Assembly: GCA_004297395.1 (NCBI GenBank)
Contig: SCUO01000036.1
Location: 1 to 64,000 of the forward strand
Source of the DNA: Chloroflexota bacterium
GTDB lineage: Bacteria; Chloroflexota; Limnocylindria; Limnocylindrales; CSP1-4
Reading direction: 5' to 3'
Length of the DNA stretch: 64,000 nucleotides
The notes beneath the pieces were generated by a model. That model saw only the letters and a program-made list of their open reading frames with translations. It was not told the origin of the DNA and searched no databases. Shown in pieces: positions 9,922 to 19,307 of the stretch (position 1 is the first letter of the stretch; each line of letters starts with the position of its first letter). The position numbers and the translations under genes are program-made.

Positions 9922-10566
9922 ATGTGCTCCAGGCGACGCAGCCAGTCCACCTCCGTCCGTCGGCGCCCGGCCAGGGCCTTCGTCGTGGTCGCAGCCGCCG
10001 TTGCCATCATGGTCGTCGTTGCGGGCTGCGATCGCGGGCCGGCGGTGACGCCCAGGATCACGCCGGGGACCTCGACGAACCCGAGGGCAGTGGTGATCGT
10101 GGCCGCGGACTTCCAGTTCTCGCCGCCGGTCGTCGATCTCGTCCCGGGCGAGACGGTGGTGGTCCAGGTGGTCAACGGCGGCCTCGCGGTCCACGAGACG
10201 GTCATCGGCCCGATGCCGGTCCAGGACGCCTGGGAGGCTGCCGAGGCCGCGGTCGCCGGTGGGCCGCCCGGACCAACGCCGGTCGTGTCCGTGGGGCCCG
10301 GCCTCGAGGGCCTCCGGATCGTGGTCGCTTCCGGGGAGCGGAAGGACGTCGGCTGGACGGTCCCGGTCGCGCCGACGGGTGGCCCGGCGGCCACGGACGG
10401 CGGCTGGTTCGTGGGCTGCCACATCCCCGGCCACTGGGCCGAGGGGATGGTGGTCCCGGTCCGGTTCGTGGGGCCCGACGGAGTCCCCCTCGCCACGCTC
10501 GGCGCCGCCTCCGGTGATACCCTTCGGACGCCCGATCAGGATGGTGCGAGCGCAGCGTCGCGATAG
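9922..10566 (+). CDS. Putative cupredoxin-like lipoprotein
   Basis: Lipobox VVVAGC; FQFSPPVVDLVPGETVVVQVVNGG...HE...GWFVGCHIPGHWAEGM copper-like His/Cys/His/Met pattern; ATG at 9922. Confidence 0.75.
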   Translation: MCSRRRSQSTSVRRRPARAFVVVAAAVAIMVVVAGCDRGPAVTPRITPGTSTNPRAVVIVAADFQFSPPVVDLVPGETVVVQVVNGGLAVHETVIGPMPVQDAWEAAEAAVAGGPPGPTPVVSVGPGLEGLRIVVASGERKDVGWTVPVAPTGGPAATDGGWFVGCHIPGHWAEGMVVPVRFVGPDGVPLATLGAASGDTLRTPDQDGASAASR

Positions 10567-10579
10567 GAGTCGAAGCCCA

Positions 10580-10867
10580 ATGACCTACGTCATCGCCGAG
10601 CCCTGCATTGACGTCCTGGACCTTGCCTGCGTCTCGGTGTGCCCGGTCGACTGCATCCACTACGAAGAGGGTGTTGACCGGAAGCTGTACATCGATCCCA
10701 ACGAGTGCATCGACTGCGGCGCGTGCGAGCCGGAATGCCCCGTCAACGCGATCTTCCCCGAGGACCAGACCCCGGGCGAGTGGGCGGGCTACATCCAGAT
10801 GGACGCCGTCTGGTATACGGATCGCGGGGCTGCCCGCGAGATGGTCGACGCCGCGAAACCGCGCTGA
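10580..10867 (+). CDS. Ferredoxin, 7Fe/8Fe type
   Basis: CVSVCPVDCIH and CIDCGACEPECPVNAI cluster motifs. Confidence 0.93.
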   Translation: MTYVIAEPCIDVLDLACVSVCPVDCIHYEEGVDRKLYIDPNECIDCGACEPECPVNAIFPEDQTPGEWAGYIQMDAVWYTDRGAAREMVDAAKPR

Positions 10868-10920
10868 CCGCGGCCGGCGACGGCGCGGCTGACGCGCTCC
10901 CCGGCTGGCATACTCGCCCG

Positions 10921-11781
10921 ATGTCTCCCCTCGCAGCGCGGACGATCGCGACCGTCGGCTCCGGCGTCATGGCCGAGGCAATCATTGCGGGCGTCCTGCG
11001 CGGCCGGCTCGTGGAGCCATCGCAGATCGTGGCCAGCCATCCGCGGGCAGAGCGGCGGGAGCAGCTCGCGAGCGCCCATGGGATCCGGACCGTGGCTGCC
11101 AACGGCGAGGCGGTCGACGGGGCTGATGTCGTCATCCTGGCGATCAAGCCCCAGATGCTCGGCCGCGTTGCGCGCGACATCCGGCCCCACCTGCGACCGG
11201 GGCAGCTGGTCCTGAGCGTCCTCGCCGGGGCGACGACCCGGGCACTCACCAGCGCGCTCGGCCACGACCAGGTCGTCCGGAGCATGCCCAACACGCCGGC
11301 CCGCCTCGGCAAGGGCATGACCGTCTGGTACGCGACGCCCGAGGCTACGGTCGAGCAGCGAGCCCAGGCCGCGGCCCTCCTCGGCGCCCTCGGCGCCCAG
11401 CTCGAGGTCGACGACGAGAAGCTGGTGGCGATGGCGACCGCGGTCTCCGGGACCGGCCCGACCTATGTCTTCCTGGTGATGGAGGCGCTCATCGATGCCG
11501 CCGTCCACCTGGGCTTCGCGCGCCACGTGGCCCACGATTTGGTGATCGAGACGCTCGAGGGCAGCACCCTCTTCGCCAAGCAGTCGGGGATGCACCCGGC
11601 CGAGCTCCGGAACATGGTCACCTCGCCGGGGGGCACGAGCGCCGCCGCCCTCCACGAGCTCGAGTCGGGACGCCTCCGGACCGTCCTGTCCGAGGCCGTC
11701 TGGGCCGCCTTCCGGCGGACGGTGGAGCTCGGCGACCAGCTCGAGGCGGCGCTCGCGCCGGAGGACGGCAAGCCCCGTTGA
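10921..11781 (+). CDS. proC: Pyrroline-5-carboxylate reductase
   Basis: Rossmann GSGVMAEAI, SVLAG, MPNTPA, MVTSPGGTSAAAL motifs. Confidence 0.95.
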   Translation: MSPLAARTIATVGSGVMAEAIIAGVLRGRLVEPSQIVASHPRAERREQLASAHGIRTVAANGEAVDGADVVILAIKPQMLGRVARDIRPHLRPGQLVLSVLAGATTRALTSALGHDQVVRSMPNTPARLGKGMTVWYATPEATVEQRAQAAALLGALGAQLEVDDEKLVAMATAVSGTGPTYVFLVMEALIDAAVHLGFARHVAHDLVIETLEGSTLFAKQSGMHPAELRNMVTSPGGTSAAALHELESGRLRTVLSEAVWAAFRRTVELGDQLEAALAPEDGKPR

Positions 11782-11848
11782 GACGCCCGCCGGCGGCGTC
11801 CCCCGCACGTTCCTGCCGCCGCGGCCGTGATCGCCGGGACGCCCGGCG

Positions 11849-12826
11849 GTGAGTCGCGTGCGCGGGGCCATCGGCGGCATCGTCGAGCGGGCGATGCGGG
11901 CGGTCCTGCTGTGGCTGTCGCGACGCCGGTCCATCGGCCGGTTCGCGAAGTGGATGCCGCTGAGCCGGCCGATCGTCGCCCGATTCGTGGCCGGCGAGAC
12001 CCTCGACGCCGCGCTGCCGGCCCTCGATCGCCTCCGCGCCGCGGGCTTCCGGACGAGCGTCGACATCCTCGGCGAGGCGGTCTCGTCCGAGCCCGCCGCC
12101 CGGGCTGCCGCCGCGGCCTACGTCGCCGCGATCCCGGTCCTTGAAGCCCGCGGCCTCGACATCAACGTCAGCATCAAGCTCAGCCAGATGGGCCTGGCCC
12201 TCGGGCCCGAGCTGGTCCGGGAGAACGTCGCCCGGGTCCTGACCGCGGCCTCGGCCGCCGGTGGCTTCGTCCGGATCGACATGGAGGACCACTCCACGAC
12301 GGACGCGACCCTCGCCATCTGGCGCGAGCTGCGGCCGCTCATGGCCGGCTCGGGTGACGTCGGGGTCGTCCTCCAGTCCGCGCTCCGGCGGACGGCCCGC
12401 GACGCCGAGGATCTCATCGCTGCCGGGGCCCGCGTCCGGCTGTGCAAGGGCGCGTACCGCGAGCCGGCGGCCGTGGCCTACCCGGACAAGACCGACGTCG
12501 ACGCCGCCTATGTGGCGATCATGAAGCGCCTCCTCGACGACGGCACGTTCCCGGCGATCGCCACCCACGACGACCGGATCGTGGACCAGGCCATCGCCTA
12601 CGCCCGGGAGCGCGGGATCGCGCCGGAGCGGTTCGAGTTCCAGATGCTGTTCGGCGTCCGGCGCGATCTCCAGGAGCGCCTCGTCCGGGACGGCTGGGGG
12701 GTCCGGGTCTACGTGCCCACCGGCTCGCAGTGGTACCCGTACTTCATGCGCCGCCTGGCCGAGCGGCCGGCGAACGTGGTGTTTCTCGCCGTCAGCGTCC
12801 TGCGGGAGCGCCGCGCCGGCCGCTGA
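11849..12826 (+). CDS. Proline dehydrogenase
   Basis: VSIKLSQMG, RLCKGAYREP, ATHDDRIVDQA, FEFQMLFG, VRVYVPTGSQWYPYFMRRLAERPAN motifs. Confidence 0.93.
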   Translation: MSRVRGAIGGIVERAMRAVLLWLSRRRSIGRFAKWMPLSRPIVARFVAGETLDAALPALDRLRAAGFRTSVDILGEAVSSEPAARAAAAAYVAAIPVLEARGLDINVSIKLSQMGLALGPELVRENVARVLTAASAAGGFVRIDMEDHSTTDATLAIWRELRPLMAGSGDVGVVLQSALRRTARDAEDLIAAGARVRLCKGAYREPAAVAYPDKTDVDAAYVAIMKRLLDDGTFPAIATHDDRIVDQAIAYARERGIAPERFEFQMLFGVRRDLQERLVRDGWGVRVYVPTGSQWYPYFMRRLAERPANVVFLAVSVLRERRAGR

Positions 12827-12839
12827 TTGCCTGGGCATC

Positions 12840-13225
12840 GAGGCCACTCGCCGCGCACCCCCCGCCTCGTCCCCACCCGCCGCGTCCCCACTCGCCGCGC
12901 ACCTCTCGCCGCGTCCCACTCGCCTCGTCCCGTCTCGTCGCGCCAGGTCCCCCCCGCCGCATCCCCACTCGCCGCGCACTCGTGAGGCGAGTGGTAGTTG
13001 CCAGCGGATCGATGCCGACTCTCCTGGCCGGCTCACGTCGTGCTCGGCGCATCGTCGCCCGACGCTCGAATCGGCATCCGGCGGGCCGAGGGAGCAACTA
13101 CCACTCCCGGCGTGGGTGGGAGGCGGGAGCCGGCGGGACGAGGCGGAGCCGGCGGGACGAGGCGGAGCCGGCCGGACGAGGCGCGACCAGGCGGGACGAG
13201 GCGGGACGAGGCGGAGCCGGCCGCC
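12840..13225. repeat. Degenerate GC-rich repeat arms flanking a 13-bp inverted repeat, between convergent genes
   Basis: Left arm of CCACTCGCCGCG-like units, right arm of GGCGGGACGAGGCGGAGCC-like units; exact inverted repeat GAGTGGTAGTTGC (12989-13001) / GCAACTACCACTC (13094-13106). Confidence 0.75.
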
Positions 13226-13227
13226 GC

Positions 13228-13779
13228 CTAAGCCGGTGAGTTGCCGCGGACACCCCGTCCCCGGCGCATCGCCGCAGCGATCGCGATCGCGACCCCGACG
13301 CCGATGAGCACGTCGCCCACGCTGAAGACGTTGGCCAGCGGGAGCCAGTCGGGGATGGCGTAGATGTCGGTCAGCGGCTCGAAGGCCGGATCATCGAGGA
13401 CGACGCTGTTCGTGTGCTCGCCGGCATCCTCGAAGCCCGCAAGCTCGAGCGCCCCCGCACTGGCCGGCATGTACCCGCCGTTTGCCGCGATCGCGATGAG
13501 GTTGCTGAAGGCCCCGAGCGCCACGATAGCCATGCCCGCCAGCCGGATGTTCCGAAGCACGGCGACCAGGACGGCGAGGGTCGAGGCGATGTAGATCGGC
13601 GGGACCAGCGCACCGCCCGCCAGCGCGCTGCCCACGGGCGTGAACAGCACGACCTGGACGAGCAGTCCGCCGACGGCCAGCCAGGGCCATCGGAAGTGGA
13701 GCTGGAGAAGGCCGTCGAGCCCGCCACGCAGGAGCCACCCGAGCGCGATCCCGATCGGGATCGCCCAGAGCATGAACAC
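13228..13779 (-). CDS. DUF5317-like membrane protein
   Basis: 183 aa, multi-TM, 'IAIAANGGYMPAS' motif. Confidence 0.65.
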   Translation of the reverse strand: MFMLWAIPIGIALGWLLRGGLDGLLQLHFRWPWLAVGGLLVQVVLFTPVGSALAGGALVPPIYIASTLAVLVAVLRNIRLAGMAIVALGAFSNLIAIAANGGYMPASAGALELAGFEDAGEHTNSVVLDDPAFEPLTDIYAIPDWLPLANVFSVGDVLIGVGVAIAIAAAMRRGRGVRGNSPA

Positions 13780-13785
13780 CGGCGC

Positions 13786-14295
13786 TCAGGCCCCGCGCGT
13801 GGCGAGGATGTCCTCGAGCTGCCGGACGTGGTCCTCGAGGTGGCCGACCACGAACCGCTCGAAGAGGGCCTCCACCGTGAATGGGCCGCGGGTCTGGTGG
13901 GTGCCCGCCGCCGTCGCCTCCGCGGGCGAGATCATCCGCAGCCGGGCCGTGACCCGGGCACCCTCCGAGCCCAGCCGCGAGAAGAGCTCGCGGAGCGGCA
14001 TCTCGCGGTCGCGCCCGATGACCCCGATCCGAATCGGATCCTCGGCAGTTCGCCCGAAGGCGACGTCCGTTCCGGCACGCGCCCCATCGATGACCCGCTC
14101 GGCGTGCCCGAGCCAGTAGGGCAGCATCTCGTCGACATGCGCGAGCAGCTCCGGGGGTCCCCAGCTCGCCTCCGCCTCGGTCCCGTAGAGCTCCGCGAGG
14201 GGCCACGGTCCGGCGTCATCGACCCGTCCCTGCATCGCCAGCATCGCCGCCGTCGCCGCGTCCAGTCGCCTCGCCAGATCGTCAAGTGCCGCCAT
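13786..14295 (-). CDS. DinB-superfamily protein (maleylpyruvate isomerase/damage-inducible fold)
   Basis: WGPPELLAHVDEMLPYWLGHAE and GHLEDHVRQLEDIL helices with metal-ligand-like His. Confidence 0.65.
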   Translation of the reverse strand: MAALDDLARRLDAATAAMLAMQGRVDDAGPWPLAELYGTEAEASWGPPELLAHVDEMLPYWLGHAERVIDGARAGTDVAFGRTAEDPIRIGVIGRDREMPLRELFSRLGSEGARVTARLRMISPAEATAAGTHQTRGPFTVEALFERFVVGHLEDHVRQLEDILATRGA

Positions 14296-14412
14296 GGCCG
14301 CAGTCTGGCACAGCCGCGTGGTTCTCGGCCCGCGGAGATTGAACCGCCGCCGACGATGCCGCGCCGTAGGGTGTAGGCGGCCAGATCGGTCGCCTCTGGA
14401 GAGGAGCGGGGC

Positions 14413-14970
14413 GTGCAGACGAAGCTCGTCGACGATGCGCGACACGGAGACCGCGAGGCCTTCGGCGTGCTCGCCGGCGCGTCCGTCGATCGGTTGTACG
14501 CGATCGCCCGGCTCATCCTCCGCGACACCGAACTCGCGGAGGATGCGACCCAGGATGCCCTGATTCGCGCCTGGCGCGACCTGCCCACGTTGCGCGACGT
14601 CGAGCGCTTCGACGCCTGGCTCTACCGGCTGCTCGTCCGCAGCTGCACCGACATCGCCCGGCGCCGCCGGAGGTGGCGGGCCGAGCTCACGATCGTGAGC
14701 CGCGAGCCGGCCGAGCCCGATCGCGCATCGGAGCTCGCCGATCGCGACGAGCTCGAACGCGGCCTCCGCCGCCTCAACGACGCCCAGCGATCGATCCTCG
14801 TCCTGAACTTCTACGTTGGCCTGCCTCCCAGCGAGGTGGCCGATGCCCTGGACATCCCTGTCGGGACCGCAAAGTCCCGGCTCCACTACGCCATCGAGGC
14901 GTTGCGGGCCGCCCTTGCGGCGGACGCGCGCTCGGTGGGCAACGCCGACCGAGAGGGGCGGACCGCATGA
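14413..14970 (+). CDS. RNA polymerase ECF sigma factor (module A)
   Basis: LAEDATQDALIRAWRDLPTLRD region 2; LPPSEVADALDIPVGTAKSRLHYA region 4. Confidence 0.92.
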   Translation: MQTKLVDDARHGDREAFGVLAGASVDRLYAIARLILRDTELAEDATQDALIRAWRDLPTLRDVERFDAWLYRLLVRSCTDIARRRRRWRAELTIVSREPAEPDRASELADRDELERGLRRLNDAQRSILVLNFYVGLPPSEVADALDIPVGTAKSRLHYAIEALRAALAADARSVGNADREGRTA

Positions 14971-15764
14971 GCGACAACCGAGACCTCACGCGTCGGCTGG
15001 CCGACTTCTACGCCGGCGAGGCCCCCTCCCGAGCACCCGATTGGCTGCTTCGCGAGAGCCTCGCCGCCATCGAGACCACCAAGCAGCCGCGTCTCCTCAT
15101 CGGCGCGCGGCGGAGGATCTACCTGATGAGCACGAACCTGAAAGTGGCGGCCGCCGTGGTTGCGGTCGTCGCCCTCGGGGTGGTCGGGTGGCAGCTGCTT
15201 CCCGGCCCGGACGGAACGGGTGGCGAGCCGACCCCGACGCCGACGATCGCTCCGAGCCCGACGCCGACGCCGACCATCGCCCCGACTCCGACGCCGGCTC
15301 CCACGGCGCCGCCGCTGACCGGATTGCACACTTCCGAGTTGTTCGGCCTGACCGTGTCGTATCCGGCCGGGTGGACAGTCGTGGAGGCCACGGAACCCTG
15401 GACGACGCGGTCGGTGCCCAGCTTCATCGAGCCGTCCGCGGACACCATCCACGACCCGATCCTGCGGGACCACCTCTTCATGATCGTGGCATCCGAACCC
15501 CTGAACGGTGAATCGGGTCAGGCCTGGGCGGATGCGATCGCGGCCGAGCCCGATCCGGAGCCCTGCCCGACCTTCGACGCCGTCGTCGTCGGCGGCCTGG
15601 AGGGGCGGCTCCATAGCTGCAACCTTCCGGTGCGGGCGTTCTTCTGGAGCGAAGACCGTGGCTACCTCGTCGCGATGTATCGATCCGGTGACGAGGTCTG
15701 GCTCGAGGACGTCTATGACCTCGACTGGTTCAACGACGTTCTGGGAACTGTCCAGGTCCAATAG
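14967..15764 (+). CDS. Putative membrane anti-sigma factor with P/T-rich linker and extracytoplasmic domain (module A)
   Basis: ATGA overlap with the sigma gene; cytosolic N-terminus, single TM, PTPTPTIAPSPTPTP linker, C-terminal domain. Confidence 0.7.
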   Translation: MSDNRDLTRRLADFYAGEAPSRAPDWLLRESLAAIETTKQPRLLIGARRRIYLMSTNLKVAAAVVAVVALGVVGWQLLPGPDGTGGEPTPTPTIAPSPTPTPTIAPTPTPAPTAPPLTGLHTSELFGLTVSYPAGWTVVEATEPWTTRSVPSFIEPSADTIHDPILRDHLFMIVASEPLNGESGQAWADAIAAEPDPEPCPTFDAVVVGGLEGRLHSCNLPVRAFFWSEDRGYLVAMYRSGDEVWLEDVYDLDWFNDVLGTVQVQ

Positions 15765-15890
15765 CCGCGCGAAGCCGGTGCTTGTCGGTCCGAGCGCCGG
15801 GCGCATCTGGACTGGGGCGTTGCTGGGGGAGCGGGACTACCATGGGTGGTCACTGCTCCTCCAGCCACGCACACGGAGGAATCGCGTCCT

Positions 15891-17060
15891 ATGACCGAGA
15901 CGCTGTCACGTGGGGCGGCCAACCAGGCCGGCGCCCACCTCAACAAGGACGCCTACGCCCAGGCGCAGGACTTCCTGCCCCTCAAGGGCCTCGACCATGT
16001 CGAGTTCTGGGTCGGCAATGCCCGCCAGGCCGCCCACTACTTCCGGGCCCTGTGGGGTTTCACGCCCATCGCCTATGCCGGCCTGGAGACGGGCATCCGC
16101 GATCGGACGAGCTACGTGATGCGCCAGAACGACATCACGATCGTCCTCACGGGAGCCCTCTCGCCCGAGGGCGAGATCGCCGAGCACGTCCATCGCCACG
16201 GTGACGGCGTCCACGACATCGCCTTCGCCGTCGACGACGTCCGGAGCGCCTGGGTGGAGACGACGAAGCGCGGCGCGCGCTCCTATCTCGAGTTTGCCGA
16301 GGCCGGCAGCGACGAGGACGGCACGCTGCGGCGGAGCGCGATCCACACCTACGGCGAGGTCATCCACTCGTTCATCGATCGGAGTGATTTCCACGGAGCC
16401 TTCGCGCCGGGGTTCCGGAAGGTCAAGAAGCCGGCCCGGGCAGCCGGCGGCCTGTCGCTCCTCGAGATCGACCACTGCGTCGGCAACGTCGCCCTCGGCG
16501 ACATGGACAAGTACGTTGACTACTACCGGGACGTCCTGGGCTTCGCCCAGCTCATCCATTACGACGACAAGGTCATCCACACCGAGTACTCGGCCCTCAT
16601 GTCGAAGGTCATGACCAACGGCAACGGGCGGGTCAAGTTCCCGATCAACGAGCCGGCACCGGCCAAGAAGAAGAGTCAGATCCAGGAGTTCCTCGACTAC
16701 TACCTCGACGCCGGGACGCAGCACATCGCCCTCCGGACCGAGGACATCGTCGGGACGGTCCGCGCGCTTCGCGAGAACGGGGTCGAGTTCCTGGGCATGC
16801 CCCACGCCTACTACGAGACGCTGGCCGACCGGGTCGGCGACGTCGGCGTGCCGATCGAGACGCTCGAGGAGCTGGGCATCGAGGCCGACCGCGACGAGGA
16901 GGGCTACCTCCTCCAGATCTTCACCCGGCCGATCCAGGACCGCCCGACCTTCTTCTTCGAGATCATCGAGCGGCACGGATCGCGCGGCTTCGGGGTCGGC
17001 AACTTCAAGGCCCTCTTCGAGGCCATCGAGATCGAACAGGCCCGGCGCGGGAACCTCTAG
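15891..17060 (+). CDS. hppD: 4-hydroxyphenylpyruvate dioxygenase
   Basis: Two VOC domains; LDHVEFWVGNA, EIDHCVGNVALGDM, GTQHIALRTEDI, FFFEIIERHGSRGFGVGNFKALFEAIE. Confidence 0.95.
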   Translation: MTETLSRGAANQAGAHLNKDAYAQAQDFLPLKGLDHVEFWVGNARQAAHYFRALWGFTPIAYAGLETGIRDRTSYVMRQNDITIVLTGALSPEGEIAEHVHRHGDGVHDIAFAVDDVRSAWVETTKRGARSYLEFAEAGSDEDGTLRRSAIHTYGEVIHSFIDRSDFHGAFAPGFRKVKKPARAAGGLSLLEIDHCVGNVALGDMDKYVDYYRDVLGFAQLIHYDDKVIHTEYSALMSKVMTNGNGRVKFPINEPAPAKKKSQIQEFLDYYLDAGTQHIALRTEDIVGTVRALRENGVEFLGMPHAYYETLADRVGDVGVPIETLEELGIEADRDEEGYLLQIFTRPIQDRPTFFFEIIERHGSRGFGVGNFKALFEAIEIEQARRGNL

Positions 17061-17071
17061 AGATCTGGAGT

Positions 17072-17097
17072 GTGGGAGCCTCCGGAGAGGCTCCCAC
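17072..17097. terminator. Bidirectional hairpin terminator between convergent genes
   Basis: GTGGGAGCCTC-cgga-GAGGCTCCCAC, 11-bp perfect stem, no U-tract. Confidence 0.75.
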
Positions 17098-17109
17098 GAG
17101 CGTTGCCGG

Positions 17110-17613
17110 TCAGCAGGCGGGTGCGGCAACTGGCTCGTCGATGCGCGGCGAGCTGCCCGTCGCGACGTCGAAGTAGGTGGCGTAGAGGACGAGGTTCTCG
17201 GTGCCACCGTTGAACGCGGTGTGGACGTGGCCCTGGCCGGGATCGACAAAGGCGGTTCCCGTCGGGTAGACCGTCTCGAAGCAGCCGCCGTGGTCCTCGC
17301 GAACGTACGTGAGGGCGCCGGCTTTCACGACCACGACGACGGGTCCCGGATGGCTGTGCCAGCCGGTGGTGCCACCCGGGGCGATCGTGATCTCCTGGAC
17401 GATCACCTCGCCCGCATCGGGCGCGTTCGAGACGACCGTGCCGTATGCGGTGTCGAACTTGATCTTGACGTCGACGTGGTCGCTGAAGTCGCCGCGCGCG
17501 AGGATCGGGGCCGAGATGACGCCGCTGGCCGGCGTGCCCAACGTCGCGGTGACGACGGTCAGGAGGAGCAGGAGCGCCGCGGCTGCGGCAAGCGTAATGC
17601 GGGAAGGACGCAT
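17110..17613 (-). CDS. Secreted cupin-domain protein
   Basis: Signal peptide; ITIAPGGTTGWHSHPGPVVVVVKAG cupin motif 1; VDPGQGHVHTAFNGG. Confidence 0.82.
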   Translation of the reverse strand: MRPSRITLAAAAALLLLLTVVTATLGTPASGVISAPILARGDFSDHVDVKIKFDTAYGTVVSNAPDAGEVIVQEITIAPGGTTGWHSHPGPVVVVVKAGALTYVREDHGGCFETVYPTGTAFVDPGQGHVHTAFNGGTENLVLYATYFDVATGSSPRIDEPVAAPAC

Positions 17614-17664
17614 TGTGATGTTCTCCTCAAGAACTGAGCCAGGCTTGGGTCAAGGCGCTCGTGA

Positions 17665-18591
17665 TCAGGGCGTGATCACGAGCGAGTCGAGGATTCCCTG
17701 GGCGGTGCCGAGATCCTCGGCGGACGCCCCGGCGGACGAGATCAACACGGCGATCAGGCGGATGCCATCGACGTCCACGATCGACACCTGCGAATGGGTG
17801 GCGTCCCCCATGATGGAGAAGCCTGCTGATTCGGCCCCGCTGAACACGAAGCGACGGGTCTCTCCGCCGTCGGAGTCGCACTCCGAGATACCGGGCGAGA
17901 GCTCGAGATCCAGTTGCTTGCCTGGGAATCCGCCGAGCGTCACGTCGGTGGGGGTCGTGCTCTCGTAGGCTGTGCTCGCGGCCAGAGCCGAGGCGAGGTC
18001 GTCGACGGTCGGACCGACTTCGACGTCGCCCGGCTGGTTGTTCCTGCGGCTGCCGTCGAGATCCCAGTGGCAGGGATCGCCGAACAGGCCTTCCGCCGCG
18101 ACGAAGGCGATCGCGACGCCGTCTGGCGGCCCGATTTGGGTCGTCGCGATGATCCACGAGCCGTAGCCTTGCCAACCTTCGGGAACCACTGCGTCGATCG
18201 TGAGGCCGGCGGCGGTACTGGGAAGCGGCCGGAGTCGGTAGGTGCCGGTGGCGGTCACGTCGCCATTGGGGAGGGGCGGGATCGTCGTCGCCGTTGGCGA
18301 TGGCGACGCGATGGGCGTTGGAATCGGCGTTGGCGTGGGGTCGCCACCCGGTCCGGTCAACTTCGGCAGGCGGTTCCAGCCGACGGCGGCGATGACGAGG
18401 ACCGCGGCGACCGCGGCACCGAATTTCACGATTGGGCTCATTGGAAGCCTCCGAAGGAGACGCCACGAACGCCGCTGGCGCTGGCGGCTGATGCGATCCT
18501 CGATCACGTCGAGGACGTAGTCCGGCGCGGCTGCGCCGTCATCGGCCAGGAATTCGCGAAGCACGAGCTCGACGTCGGGAGCCCTGGTCAT
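17665..18591 (-). CDS. Putative membrane anti-sigma factor (module B)
   Basis: RISRQRQRRSWRLLRRLPMSPIVKFGAAVAAVLVIAAVG then TPTPIPTPIASPSPTAT linker; overlaps the sigma gene stop by 4 bp. Confidence 0.7.
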   Translation of the reverse strand: MTRAPDVELVLREFLADDGAAAPDYVLDVIEDRISRQRQRRSWRLLRRLPMSPIVKFGAAVAAVLVIAAVGWNRLPKLTGPGGDPTPTPIPTPIASPSPTATTIPPLPNGDVTATGTYRLRPLPSTAAGLTIDAVVPEGWQGYGSWIIATTQIGPPDGVAIAFVAAEGLFGDPCHWDLDGSRRNNQPGDVEVGPTVDDLASALAASTAYESTTPTDVTLGGFPGKQLDLELSPGISECDSDGGETRRFVFSGAESAGFSIMGDATHSQVSIVDVDGIRLIAVLISSAGASAEDLGTAQGILDSLVITP

Positions 18592-19136
18592 GCCGACGAA
18601 CCTCCGACGGCGGCGCGCGCGTCCGCGTCGATTGCGGCGCGCATGGCGCGATGGGCGTGATGGAGACGGGAACGGATCGTGCCCCCCGACAGGCCGAGAA
18701 GCTCGGCGATGACGGCGGGCTCGTAGCCGAGGTAGTAGCGAAGGACGAGGACCGCGCGTTGCTCCGGGTTCAGCCGGCGGAACGCCCGGTCCACGACGTC
18801 ACGGTCGGCCACGCCGGCGAGCTCGTCGCTCGCAACGTGGTCGTGGATGGTGAGGACTTCGAGCCTGGCGTAGCGGCGCCGGTCCCGACGGGCATGCTCG
18901 ATGCACATGTTCGCGAGCACGCGCTGGATCCAGAAGTCGAACCGGTCCGGATCGCGGAGATCCGGCAGGTCGCGCCAGGCGATCACCAGCGCGTCCTGCA
19001 GGGCATCCTCGGCCCGGTCGACATCACGGAGGATCCGTCGGGCGATCCCGAACAGGCGGTCGAGGCGCGCGCGGACCAGGTCCATGAAGGCGACCTGATC
19101 GCCACGCTGCGCCGCGACCACGAGCTCTCGATCCAC
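18588..19136 (-). CDS. RNA polymerase ECF sigma factor (module B)
   Basis: DVDRAEDALQDALVIAWRDLPDLRDPDRFD; GYEPAVIAELLGLSGGTIRSRLHHAH. Confidence 0.92.
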   Translation of the reverse strand: MDRELVVAAQRGDQVAFMDLVRARLDRLFGIARRILRDVDRAEDALQDALVIAWRDLPDLRDPDRFDFWIQRVLANMCIEHARRDRRRYARLEVLTIHDHVASDELAGVADRDVVDRAFRRLNPEQRAVLVLRYYLGYEPAVIAELLGLSGGTIRSRLHHAHRAMRAAIDADARAAVGGSSA

Positions 19137-19239
19137 CGCCGGTCACAGTACTGACGTCCATCGGGGACGCCGTCCAGCTATTCAGGCGGATCGTGCACCC
19201 GTCAGCGTTGAAACATGGGTCGGCGCGGCATGAATCGAG

Positions 19240-19265
19240 CCGCCGCCGGCTGGTGCCGGCGGCGG
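19240..19265 (-). terminator. Hairpin downstream of anti-sigma C
   Basis: CCGCCGCCGGC-tggt-GCCGGCGGCGG, 11-bp stem. Confidence 0.6.
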
Positions 19266-19307
19266 GCGAATGTCTGTGTCGAGGCTTGCCGGGTCAGCCA
19301 AGCTGGA

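Noticed and set aside
12840-13225. CRISPR array
   Set aside because: Units are degenerate, contiguous and low complexity, with no regular spacers and no cas genes in the window.
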